A stretch of 64,000 nucleotides of DNA from Brugia malayi. Taxonomy: Eukaryota; Nematoda; Chromadorea; Rhabditida; Onchocercidae. Made by a program: the position numbers and the translations under genes. The stretch is taken from assembly GCF_000002995.4 (NCBI RefSeq), contig NW_025062478.1:13078001-13142000 (forward strand), written 5' to 3'. This document shows, in pieces, positions 21,969-34,735 of the stretch (within the stretch, counting starts at the first letter, position 1; every line of letters starts with the position of its first letter). A model generated the notes under the pieces. That model had not been told where the DNA came from. It ran no database searches and worked only from the letters and a program-made list of their open reading frames with translations.

Positions 21969-22115
21969 AAAATTACTTTATACAGGAACAGAAATTATCT
22001 TTACTAATATCAGAAATTATTTTGTCTAATGTAAGAAATTACCTTAGCTAATAATATAAAAAATTATTATGTCTAATAGTACAAATTACTTTATCGTAAT
22101 AATTTTATCTTATCC
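21969..22115. repeat. Decayed minisatellite, unit about 22 bases
   Basis: Successive segments start with (G)AAATTA(T/C) and continue T.TNNCTAATA, for example AGAAATTATCTTTACTAATA, AGAAATTATTTTGTCTAATG and AGAAATTACCTTAGCTAATA. Five to six diverged copies. Confidence 0.7.
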
Positions 22116-22351
22116 AATTAGTACCAAATTATATTATTTCATATTTAACACATAAATATTCGAATTAAATTAATTAAACAATTTATTTCTTATTCAAATT
22201 AATGAATGGAATTAATTACTTTCAATAAATCATTGTCATTTAATAATTATATTAAAATTAAATATTAAAAATAATTTATAAAAAAAAAAAAGAAATGAAC
22301 GAGGAAATAAAGAAAGAATAATAATGAAGGAAAAAATAAGAAATTACTCAT

Positions 22352-22373
22352 CCTTTCCTCTCTCTCTTCCCTT

Positions 22374-22414
<41 letters not shown>

Positions 22415-22587
22415 ATGTCATCTAAACAAAAGACGAAGCGCTACGGGACAACAGCGCTTAATACAGACAATGCTTAAATGCTAAAAAACGATTGCACGTG
22501 AGAAAATGCGAAATGAATAAAAGGAAAAAGCTACATTTTCTCGTCTCTCTTCTTTCCCTCTTTCTCTCTCTCTCTCTCTCTCTCTTT
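22352..22587. other. Island between two (CT)n tracts with CRE-like, E-box and AGCGCT sites
   Basis: CT tracts at 22352-22412 and 22541-22587 enclose complex, less AT-rich sequence. It has TGATGTCATC (22413-22422), two AGCGCT palindromes 16 bases apart (22437, 22453) and CACGTG (22495-22500). A promoter or enhancer for the minus-strand gene is possible. No coding evidence. Confidence 0.3.
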
Positions 22588-23245
22588 GTTCCCTTTGTAA
22601 AATTTTTTATTCACAAAATTGTTTACGCACACACGTACAAGTACACGTAAGCATACGTACGTGATTTCTATTACAATAAATTTAAAATATTAAGTGTATA
22701 TTTCATATATAATATTAAATTTTACGTACAAATATATTAAATTTAATATACAATAAAAAAAAATTTAATCTTAAAGAAAAAATTATGTATAAATAGTGAT
22801 TAAAAAGGAAAAAAAAAGAAGGAAAAATAATCTTTTGATATAATTTGTTATGAATTTTTATTTTCAATTTAATTAGAATGAAAATTTTATCAATTATTTT
22901 TAAATTTTTACAATAATATATCATTCGATAAAAAAATAAATGCATATTAAATTTAAAATATTATTATTGCACAATAAAAAAATTTAACTTTAAATTTAAT
23001 TTTTTATGTAAATACATGTAAGCTTAATATATTTACATAAAAATATCTTTTTATTTTTATTAATATGCAATATCAATTAAATTGGTATTACTGTAGTATT
23101 ATGGAATTATTTACACGTTTTACGTATAAATTTTACTTTTTTTTTGTTTGTTACGTTAAATACGTTAACGTTGTTTTTAAATTTTTTTTTGTTTTTTTTT
23201 AAATTTGATTGAGATGAAACAACAAATGACTGAAACAAATTGTCA

Positions 23246-23592
23246 ATGATTCCGAATTCTAATTGACTTAGAATCTAAGTAATTTTGAATTCGAACTGAT
23301 TTGGAGCTTAAGCCATTCTGAATTCTGATCTCATCTCATTTGGATACAACTGATTCTGAATTTCAATGTTCATGGAATTCAAATCATCATGAATTTGTAC
23401 TGAACTGAATCCTATTGACTAGAAATTCAAGTAATTGTGAATCTAACTCATCTGATATTCAAATCATTCTGATCCTTAATTCTACTGATTTGGAAACGAA
23501 GTGATCTGGAATCCTGGAATCTGGTTTGGAACTTGATCCTGAATTCTGAACTCGTGGAAATGGAATTTAAATGATTTTGGATTTTGATGAAA
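23246..23592. repeat. Decayed minisatellite, unit about 33-38 bases
   Basis: About ten diverged copies. A typical unit has TTCTGAATTCTAACTGATTT followed by a GGAATTCAAGTGA-like end. GAATTC/GAATT recurs throughout. The minus-strand open frame over it (FQxSR-like) is a by-product. Confidence 0.8.
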
Positions 23593-23643
23593 TAATTATG
23601 TTTCAATGAAATATTCGTTTCATTGGAATTACTACATTCTCTC

Positions 23644-23675
<32 letters not shown>

Positions 23676-23882
23676 ATACACACACTTATAATAATTCTAA
23701 TAAACGTTTAAAGTTTGTTTTTGTTTTGTTTTGCTTTGTTTTTTTCATTAGCATTCAATTGAAATTGAGCGCATTTAATGATACCATTTAATTAATTACT
23801 TTTTATTACTTTAATATGAGCTATTCCTCAATTCATAATTGAATCATATCAAATGATAACACAGACTATTATAAATTCTTAC

Positions 23883-24060
23883 CTTCAAATTGACGATTTC
23901 AGGTAGAAATGACCCAAAAGAATGAGTGAAAACGTAAACTGTTCTGTGATTGATATTCGTTCGAATAAATGAAAATGCAAAAGTGAGAATTATGCTAGGA
24001 TTGGACTGTTGATTAACTGACTAGTAAATACTTCAATTTAACAAATATTGCAGAAACCAT
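23883..24060 (-). other. Candidate 5' non-coding exon ending in a strong donor
   Basis: The minus strand reads TTTGAAG|GTAAGAATT with the donor GT at 23882-23881, after about 130 bases of non-repetitive sequence. No ATG in the frame that runs into the donor. Phase does not match the ZFP36 coding exon at 13778, so it could only serve as a 5' UTR exon. Weak. Confidence 0.2.
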
Positions 24061-24128
24061 AAAGCCAATGAATTGAATCACAACTCATTGTAAATTCACT
24101 CTTCTAAAATGATCATATGAGGAAAAGG

Positions 24129-24159
<31 letters not shown>

Positions 24160-24271
24160 AGGGAGAAAGAAAGAAAGAAAAGGGATTTTTGAGATGGAAT
24201 GAAGAAATTGTTGATTGATCGATTCATGATGATCGTAATATTCTCCGCCCTAATCAGAAATCTAAATCAAC

Positions 24272-24319
24272 GATAGATGAATGGATGAATGGATGGATGG
24301 TTGGATGGATGGATGGATG
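24272..24319. repeat. (ATGG)n tetranucleotide microsatellite
   Basis: ATGAATGGATGAATGGATGG followed by further GATGG units. Confidence 0.9.
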
Positions 24320-24536
24320 CTTCTTTTATGGTTATTAAATCAGAAACAATCACTGAAAATACTTTTATAAAATGTTAAAATGAATTAGCGAGAAGAATGA
24401 TATTGAAATGGAGGAAAAGACAAAGAGAGAAGGAGATAATAAGAGAAAGAAAGATAAGTTAATATAAAAGATTAAATTATTAAATGAAATATGTACAAAG
24501 TATAGATGCAATCTCTCTTTCTCATCCTCTCTTCCC

Positions 24537-24567
<31 letters not shown>

Positions 24568-24746
24568 AATATCATCATTCATTCTTAAGTATTATGTTAT
24601 TCATTTGATATTCATTCAAAAATATTAGGTTATTCCTAAGAGATTTTAGCATTTCTGGGTGGAGTAAAAGTGTGTTACGGTAGGTAGTAAATAATAGCAA
24701 ATAACAAATAATATCATGTTTATATTCAAATATTGTTGTTGCGGTA

Positions 24747-24790
24747 AATGATGATGATGATGATGATGATGATGGTGGTGATGGTGATGA
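24747..24790. repeat. (GAT)n/(GGT) microsatellite
   Basis: Run of GAT triplets passing into GGTGAT triplets. Confidence 0.9.
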
Positions 24791-24919
24791 ATTTATATAT
24801 AAAATTGAAAAGGAATTTTCAAGGATTGAAATGTTTGGCTGTTAGAGAGAGTAAATATAATATTAGGAAGGAGTAAAATCATTAATGATGACCCATTTTT
24901 CGGTAAACAAGGTATATGG

Positions 24920-24972
24920 TAGCTTGAAAATGTAACTTTTACATTTTGCAATATTATTTCATTTTCAAGCTA
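24920..24972. ncRNA. Hairpin with 13-bp perfect stem, miRNA-precursor-like candidate
   Basis: TAGCTTGAAAATG (24920-24932) pairs with CATTTTCAAGCTA (24960-24972) across a 27-base loop. Three more base pairs (TGG/CCA) extend the base after a one-base bulge. The arms are not a simple repeat. Size and shape are compatible with a small pre-miRNA or a relic of a foldback element; no expression evidence. Confidence 0.3.
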
Positions 24973-25919
24973 ACCAACCAAAATATATTTTGCTAATAAT
25001 AGATTTAATGAGTGTAAATGAAAGTGGAAAAGGGAAGAGAAGAGAAGATTTTAAAAAGTAATTGAAGGGACCATTTTAATTCAAATTAATCTTTTCCTTT
25101 TTTCTTTTGCTTATTTTTGTTTTTTGTAACATTTGAAATTTTTCTAAAATGTTAAATTTAATAATTTGAAAAATTCTTTTTTTTTATCAAATTCATTTTT
25201 TTTTTATTTCTTCAAAAAAAAAAAAAAGAAAACGAAATATTTTCTTTTTTTTTTTAAATTTAGAAAAATTTATAAATGGAAATGTATGTGAAAAATGGAA
25301 AAAAGCTTTAAATATATCTAAGGAATATTTGTGGAAAAAAAAATGAATTTTTTTTTTTTTTGTTTTTATAATTATTAATGATTTAGAGAATTAAAATTTC
25401 TAACATAAGTAAATAATTAATCCTAATAAGAGGTTAACAAGAGTACATGGAGGATTGTTCAAAGAGTAAAATTCAAAAAGTAATCTTTTGTCCTAGAAAA
25501 AAAAAAAAAAAAAAAAAAAAGATAAGATAAGCATCAAAAAAGACATTTGACAAAGTGTGAAAATCAATTCATTTATTCACTGTTAAAAAGCATATTTTAC
25601 ATGATAAGTAATAAAATATAAAAGTATGTAATTTTAAATCTTTAATCATATCACTGATAACATATGATATGTGAATAATTGATAGAATAAGGTGATTAAA
25701 TGATAATGTTAATTAATTTTTGTATTATTTATTCCAAAAAGAGAACTAATAAGGGAATGATTAATTAATATTATTGATCAAACAAGAAGACATAACGATA
25801 TTCTTTTCTAAACAAAACAAAAAAAAAAAAAGTTTTAAACACTAAAAACGGAAATGACAAGAGGAATTTAAATATAAATAAATGATTTATCAAATAGTCC
25901 TACTTTATAAATAAATGCT

Positions 25920-26590
25920 AATTCAATAACATTATCTATTAATATCAATTATCATTAGCCATATATAATTATCAATTATTTAATTTATGGATAAGTTTTA
26001 TTGTACTATCAATTATTATTATTATTATTTACAATGACTACTTATACTATCATTTACTAATAATCTTATTCTATCATTATCATTATTATCATTTCTTATC
26101 AGTTATATCGGATATATTTTTATACCAATAATCATTTTATTATTAGCATTAAAGATTATCCTTTTTATTTGTATTGTTAATTATTACTCATGGATAATTT
26201 TTACTGTAATCATAGGTACTACTTATTGTACCATCACTCAATTACCACGAAATCTTATTGGCATTGCTAATCATGTTATTTACTAGTTTTAGTTATTCTT
26301 ATTGTATCATTAATCACTAGTCATGTATAATATAACTTTTGCTAAATTACCAATCATACTCCTACTGTAACCATTATTAATCAATTACTAATCATAGATT
26401 CTGTTATTGTACCATCAATCATTTACCACAATATATCTTACTGTATCATTAATTACGTTAATCACTAGCCTTTAATCGTCATCCTTATTGTATTGTTAAT
26501 CATTAGTCATAGATAATTTTTGCTCCACTCAATCTATTGTGACATTAATTATTAGCATAGGTAATATTTAAAATATACAAATAATACATA
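25920..26590. repeat. Decayed minisatellite of TTATTGTACCATTAATCA-type units
   Basis: Repeated TTATTGTA(C/T)CAT(C/T)AATCA and ATTA(G/C)TCAT(A/G)GATAA elements through about 650 bases, with variable spacing. It looks like an old, strongly diverged tandem array. Confidence 0.7.
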
Positions 26591-29500
26591 TTATTTGTAT
26601 TACTAACCAACTACTACTACTATTATCTATCTTAAATTGATCTATTTTTCAAATCGATGTCAAAATGAAATTGTTGATTTGAAATTTATAAAATGGAGGA
26701 AAGAAAGAAGAGAAAAAAAAAAAAAAGAAAAAAACCGGTCGTTATTTGAAGTGATAAAAATTGAAAATAGATAGATTGGCATAGGTACTAATCTATCCTC
26801 TTTTCTTCTTTTACCCTTTAACTTCTTCCTTCTTCCTCCTTCTTCTTCTTCTTCTTTCTAATATCCTTCATTTTTCTATTTCTCTCAAAAAAAAAAATTT
26901 TTTTTTTCCTCAATCTATAAACTATTAATCATTTGAAATTAATTTTATAAATTTAAAAAAAAAAAAAAAAAAACATAAACAAAAAGGTTTTTTCTTTTTT
27001 TCAAATTGTGCGAAATTGCAATGAAACAAAAGAAATGAAAAGAGGAAGAAAGAAAAGAACTAAAATTTTTTTTTAACTAAATTAAAAAAAAAAAAGAAAA
27101 AAATGAAGAAGATTTGTAAATTGACAGGTAAATGTCTCTTTTCTTGAAACCTTTACCTTCTTTCTATTCATTTAGTTACCCAACCAAAAAAAAAAAAAGA
27201 AAAAACCGGTCTATTTATCTTTTTTTTTTTGTTTTTTTCTTGATAAAAAGAAATGAAAAACCTGTCTTATCAAATATATTATTTATGATAAGTAGAAAAA
27301 AAGAACAAAAATTTTAATTTTACAATAATATATAATTTTTAAGATTGCAAAAAAAACTTTAATGGATTTTAAGTTTCATTTTTTTCTAAAAAAAAAAAAG
27401 GTCAAGATTTGTGAAATATATGATCAGATTAATTAAACAATGCTAAATAGATATAGGATAATAAAAATAAAATAACAAATTTTTAGTAATATTATTCTAT
27501 TCTTCCTCCTCTCTCTCTCTCTCTCTGTCTGTCTGTCTCTTTTCCCCTCTCTCTCTCGCTCTCTCTGATTGGTTTTTTTTAAACATTTGTGACTGTTTTT
27601 TTTTCTTTATTTTTGAACATTAATTGAGTGAAAAACTTCATAATTTCAACATTTTATGATGAGATCATTGATGCTTAATAATATTTTATATTTAATTCGT
27701 AATTTAATACTTTTAAATTTTAATCTCTGATAATATTTCAAATTTATCCATTAAATTGACATAGCTAATCCTAATTTTATTAATTAAAAGTTGAATGTAA
27801 TTTTTACGTCATTTAAGCTTTATACATTTATATTTATTTTCATACGTTTCTTTCAAATCTATTTTATTTGCTATTTTTTTTTTCTTTTAAATTTTGAATA
27901 TTTTAATAAATAATAAAATCTTGAAATTTGTTAGTCTCATATAAATTATTCGTATTATTTATGATTATCTTTAAGAAATTAATTGAAATTCAATTTTGTC
28001 ATTTATGCTATATAATTAATATTAATATTTTTTTTTTCACATTTCATATTCAGTTCTAATTGATAATAATATAATTTAATGTTAATATTAATTTTTATAT
28101 TTCTATTATTATTATAATATCAATTTCTGATTGAAAATTTGATTTAAAAAAAAAAAAACAATTCAATTTCTTTTCTATAATGCATATTTTTTGTTTTTCT
28201 TTTAAATGTTTTTTCAAGAAAAAAAAAACAAAATAATTAATTAATAATAATTAAAAAGTAAAAGAAAAAATTAAAATAATTGCAATCAAAAAAAAAAAAA
28301 GATAAAAGATGAAAGAACATTTAAACTAAACTATCAATATTTGAGTATCTATTAACATATATTTATATTATATACCTTAGCAAAAGTTTATAAAATGAAT
28401 ACCTCTTTCTTATCACTTATCAACGAGCAAAACTTTTAACTGATAGCATAGAATTGCAAAATCATTCTTATGATTACCATCAGTTCATCGCTTTCACAAT
28501 TACCAATCATATTGCTATGTCAACAACAGATAATTGTATTGAAGAAATTTCGCTTTGTTAAAGAAAAAATATATATTAGCAATATCGATTGATTGATTGT
28601 TTTCTTGTTTCTTTTCACCTGAAATTAAAAAAATTAAATTAATTAATTTAATTAATCAATTCATTCATTCATTCAACATATTTCGATATTTATTAATTGA
28701 TTAAAAGTTTAATCTAATAATAATATGCATAATTTTTAACCATTGTTAATTTCAATCCAAAAAGAAAATTCCCTAATTAAAAGTTAATTAAATTTTAATT
28801 TCAAATCTAATAAATTAATAGTAAATTTTTAATTCATAAAGAAAACAAAAAATTTTTGTTTTATAAACACCTAAAAATTATTCAATAAGTGTTACATATG
28901 AAATAAATTAAATCTTTTTCAATGCTTTCAAATACGCTATAAAAACAGACAACAAGCATTTCATTTCATTTGAAAATTAACTGCTAAACATTTTTAAATT
29001 TTGTTACAAATTGAATTACCTTTAAAAAAAAAAATAAAAAAATGAAAACGAAAAAAAAAAAAACAAAGAGAGAGGAAAATATTTGCAAATTTATTAAAAC
29101 TATTAAAATTTTTGTATCAAAGAAAGCAAAAAAATAAACAAATAAAATTTTTTTATTAAAAAATTTGCATTAAATGTTAGATATATTAAATATTCGATAA
29201 TTTATTTATTCAAAATAATCATATCAATTGTAATCTTATCAGTTGATAGGAAAATATTTATCATAAAATATTTCTGTAAGAAAAAGTTTGACTGCTACTA
29301 TGATATAATGAATTAGCTAATATTATTACCATTTTCTACTGCCAATGTTAAAGGTTAAAGGTCAATTATAAAAAAAAAAAAAAAAAAAAAACAAACGACA
29401 AAGCTAATTAGCGTATAATATCGAATTTTATTTTCAAAATTATATATTTATCATTCTTTTTCATTTTTTATATCATTCACTTTGTTTTTTTTTTTTTTTA

Positions 29501-30990
29501 CTGATATAAAATTAATTTAAATCTCTCTCTCTCTCTCTCCCTTCCTCTCTCTCTCTCTCTCTTTGCTTTTTTTTATTTTTATTTTCTTTTTTCACTTAAA
29601 TTAAATTAATTTCTTTAGTATCAAAACACATTTGTTAGTTAGTTAGGAAAGCAATAAAAGAAATAACACAAATAGATGACATCATTGAAATTATGTTTTT
29701 AAATAAAATAATAAATTAATTGAAATTTTCAAATTAATTTTAATTTTAAAATTTTAATCTAATTTTAAAATGATAGTGAATATATATATAGCTAATTAAA
29801 TTTTTATTTTTTTTATTCTTTATTTAATTTTATTACTTTTGAAATATTAATAGTTTCATTTAAATAACTCGAATGTAATAATAATGAAAGATTAAATTAA
29901 TTAAAATTATATTTTACAAAAAATAAAATATTTAAAGATTTCTTCTTTTTTTTTTGTAAAAAAAAGACATTAATATCATAAATTTTAAATTAGATTTGTT
30001 AATTTAATTTTATATTTAATTATTAAATAAAAATTAATAATTTTACTGAAAGCAAAAATGAAAACATAACAATTTTATTAAAAAATCACCAATTTTGCTT
30101 TCTTTAATTTTTAATTGTTAAAATTTTTAAATTAATTTATTTTTATATTTAATTATTAAATTAAAACTAATAATTCTACTGAAAGCAAAATGATAAGATT
30201 CTGATTTTATTAAAAAAAATCACAAATCAAAAAAAAAATAATAATAATAATTCCTCTTTAATAGTTGTATATGAATAAAACAAAATTGAATTAATTAATT
30301 AATTGATGAAAAATATTGCAATTTTATCAGTGATTTCAAAGTGCTTTTTAATTTTTATTTTTTTTTTTGAAATTAAAAAAATTCAAAAAGAGCAAAATTT
30401 TTCAGTAGAAATTTTTTTTTAAAATTATATAAAGTATTTTTTATTTTTTACACAAATATTAAATGTAATTGATAAAATAAAATAATGAAAACAGATTTTA
30501 ATAACCTTAAATAGACAGTAGAACTAAATAAATTACAACAATTTATAAATATGAATAAAGTAAAATCTAAATTTATTTAATTAATATAATTTGTTCAAAA
30601 TAATTGGTAAAAAAATATTTGAAATTTAAAATTTACAAATTAATAAAAATATTTAAAACACAAAATCCTTTCTTTGTGTAATTTTTCAAAAAACAAAAAT
30701 AATTTTTTTTTTTAAAGAAAAATTTTTTCTTTTCTTTAATAAAATATCAATGATTGTTATTGTGTAAAATTTTGATAAACGAAAAGAATTTAAAGAAAAT
30801 TTATATAAAAAAATGATTTATTATTATATTATTCCCTTTTTTTTTTTTATTTAACAGTTAAATATTAATTATATCACATTTATTTCTCAAATTAAATTAT
30901 TTTGAAAAAATGGAAAAAAAATGATGCATAAATGTATTTTTCTATTTATTATTATTATTATTATATTTCTTATATTCATCTAATTTTTTT
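26591..30990. other. Intergenic, no gene seen
   Basis: AT-rich with (CTT)n at about 26820-26860, CT runs at 27505-27567 and 29520-29563 and many homopolymers. Around 28430-28600 the sequence is more complex and holds a 40-codon frame (28470-28592, +) with no recognisable similarity. Confidence 0.5.
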
Positions 30991-31005
30991 TTCATTTTAA
31001 CTATA

Positions 31006-31035
31006 ATAATAATAATAACAATAACAATAATAGTA

Positions 31036-31109
<74 letters not shown>

Positions 31110-31110
31110 T
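31006..31110. repeat. (AAT)n microsatellite
   Basis: Interrupted AAT/AAC/AGT triplets becoming a pure (AAT)n run of over 70 bases. Confidence 0.95.
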
Positions 31111-33101
31111 CACTCATTCATTGCAAATTTCAGAATTCTTTAATCATTTATTCAAATTGAATTAAATTTAATTAAATTTGAAACTATATGAAGATTTGAA
31201 ACATAAGCATGGATGCATCTCAATATGCCTATGCCCAATCATTCCTCATATTACAAATTTAATCATGCAAATGAGCATTTTAATGTCATAAAAGATTAGA
31301 TTAAAATTAGGAATGAAATATTAAGGTCAATTTTAGTAGTAATTTTTAATTTCTAAATGCTTCCCTCTCATCATCCCTTCAAAACATCTCACATAAAACA
31401 ATAAAATAAGTATTAAATTAAATTTTAAATTTATTATATCAGTTGCAATTATCATTTATCACACAATATCATCGTTATCATCATCACTATTACTATTATC
31501 ATTATTATCATCAATTCGTAGTGTAAAACGATCAAATAATTATAAATGCACCATTACTCACAGTTATGCTAATTTTCAACATTAAAATTTGAATTCTTTA
31601 AAATTGAAATTCCATTGGGAAAATGGAAAATAAATGGAATAGATTTTGTAACTGACAAATATCTCACATTCTTCATATGTAAATTAAATTTTCAAAGTAT
31701 AAATTTTATCACTTCATCGTTTACAACAACAACAATAAGTATTACTAATACTACTACTACTACTACTATTACTATTATTTAATCCTTACTAAAACTCGTA
31801 TAACAAATATATTATGTTTAAGTAATTTTAAAAAATGGAAAAAAAAAATGATAATTCAATTAATTCATATAAAATTATCAAATAAAAATAATTAATATAA
31901 AATATTGATTTAAAACACAAAATGAATTTATTAATTTTTGTTCCAATAATTAATTACTTTTATATTTCTGCCTAAATAAATATATGTAAGCAATAAAACT
32001 TTAATTTTATAAAATAAAAAAAAAAATACTTATGGATTGTTTAAGTATAGAAATGTAAATATGAAAAAATCAAAATTGAAAAATTTTTAGATGCTCTTTT
32101 TTCCTTTCCTTTTTTTTTTTTTTTTCAAGAAAACAAACGAAGTCAAAATCGTACATTTCAAAATGAAATTCAAACTTAAAAAAGTGTGATTTTTTCAAAC
32201 TGACACAAACTAGTTTTAAAATGTTTAAAAATATATAATAATGAAAAAAACTTCACAAAATTTTTTGTTATGCATTTCCATCTAAAAAATATAATCAATC
32301 AAAAGTTATTACTGAAAACATTTGTTAAATAATTTAAATTATAAATTACCATCAAATAGAAGTCAAAATTTAATTCATAAAATGTTAGTAATGTTTAATC
32401 TGAATGATAATAGAAAATAATAACAACAGCAAAAAAAAAAAGGGGAAATTTTAATTAGATAAATAAATTTAAAAAAAAAAAAAATGCTATTAAATTTGAA
32501 ATAAACAAGAAATGTAGAGCAAAAAAAAGAAAATGTAAAACTAAAAATACTTTATTCTAAACTACAATTTTTTAAGGTAATAATAATATTTATAGATGAT
32601 GGATCAATTTATCATCATCATCATTATCATCATTTTAAAAAGATTTTCGTTTCGTTATAAAAAAAAATTGCAAAAAATTTCAAATTATTTGAGTATAATA
32701 TTTTTAAAGTTTAAAAAAATAAGAAAAATATTTGAGTGTTGCTTAATTATATTAATTTTCTGTCATTTTTGCTACTTCTTTTTGCTCATTTTCAATAAGA
32801 ATTAGTGTTGTTTTAGCATAAATGTGACTGATTACAGGTGTATAAATTGAATAAACTAAACCATTGCAATTTATAAATGAAAATAACTTCAAAGCTTTTC
32901 ATCCATTTGCGCTAATTTCTATTCATTTGGATGGATGAGAATAGAATGAAAATTGCAATTCTGAAATGACAGGAAGAAACAATTCAACTAATGAATTTCT
33001 ATTTGTTGGATGAAGAGAGATTGTTTATCCATTAGAAAAGATAATAATGGATGATTGGGCTGATAGCGATAGTAGTAATAACAGCAATAATAAGACGATT
33101 A

Positions 33102-33332
<231 letters not shown>

Positions 33333-34263
33333 ATGAGTAAAATAATTAATAATAATAAATATATAAATAAATGGTCAAATAATGATAATGATTTTGAAGA
33401 TATATGATTATTTAGATGATTATGGGAGATAGACAAATGACAAATATAATATTATTAGAATTATTAATAATGACAGTAACAATGCTAATAATTTTCATAT
33501 AATGGCGATGGCAGACAAATAATTAATTATATTATATGCTACCACCAATTTGTTATTAATTTAAAAGTAATACATTTTAGCTTTGAATATTTTATTTAAA
33601 TTAACTGTTTAAATTTTATAAATCAAAATTATTTTATATATATTTTTGTTATACAAAATTTTTCTAATGCTAGCAAAAAAAACATTAATTTATGCACTGA
33701 AAACATTAGTCTGTTTTACTCAAAAAATATTCAAAAAAAAAAAATTAAAAAATTATCACCAATGTTTGTACAAATTCATACATTTATCTAATTAATTAAT
33801 TAATTAAAAATTTCATTTATTCATTTACGATAAAAAAAAACTAATCATATATTATTATTATTGCATTAATCTTAATTTATATTTAATGTTATTAATAATA
33901 TTACTATATTAATTGTTTTTTTTTTTTTAAATTCTAAATGAAATGAAATTTTTTGAATAACAAAATAAATTTATTTTTTTTGCTTTTTATTTGTTTATTT
34001 ATTTATTTTTTTAAAAATACTGTCATCTAATATTAATTGTTTGTATAAAATTGAAAGGAATTTAATTCGTTTTTATTAATTAATAACAAATTCAATTTCT
34101 TTCTTTCATATTATAATTAAATAAATATGTTTCACAGTGTGTACATTTATACATATGCAACTACTGCTGCTAATATAAAGAGGAAAAGGAAATATGTAAA
34201 TTAGCAGTCATTTGTCGTGAGAATTTTATTGGGCATCTTTCAGTGCTTTCGCTGTGGCATTGC

Positions 34264-34446
34264 AAATATCAAATTAGAAATGTTTGATCATTTCAATGGT
34301 TCTTTCACAAAATGAATAATAATAATAATAATGATAATAATAATAATAATGATAATAATGATAGTGATAATGATAATAATTAAATATCAAATTAGAAATA
34401 CAGTTATCATCCATTTAATGGTTATTTGATAAAAAATGAATAATAA
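34264..34446. repeat. Local duplication (period 118) containing AAT expansions
   Basis: AAATATCAAATTAGAAAT, a variable segment with ATCATTTCAATGGTT or ATCCATTTAATGGTT, and AAATGAATAAT occur at 34264-34320 and 34382-34446. The (AAT/GAT)n run between them ends copy 1. Confidence 0.8.
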
Positions 34447-34511
34447 ATAAATGAATAAATAAATAATAGTAATAGTAATTAATAATATCAATAAATAAAT
34501 AAACAATATTA

Positions 34512-34563
<52 letters not shown>

Positions 34564-34735
34564 TAATAATAATAATAATAACAATAACAATAATGATAAC
34601 AATATTTGTGGTAATAACAATAGTAGTAATAATGATAATATTAGTAACAATAATAAATAAACAATAATAAATAATAATGACAATAAATAAATAATAATAG
34701 TAAATAAATTAATAATAAATAATAATTGCATTTTA
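34447..34735. repeat. (AAT)n/(AAC)n degenerate microsatellite
   Basis: Core pure AAT run at about 34517-34560, flanked by AATAAATAAAT and AACAAT variants. Confidence 0.9.
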
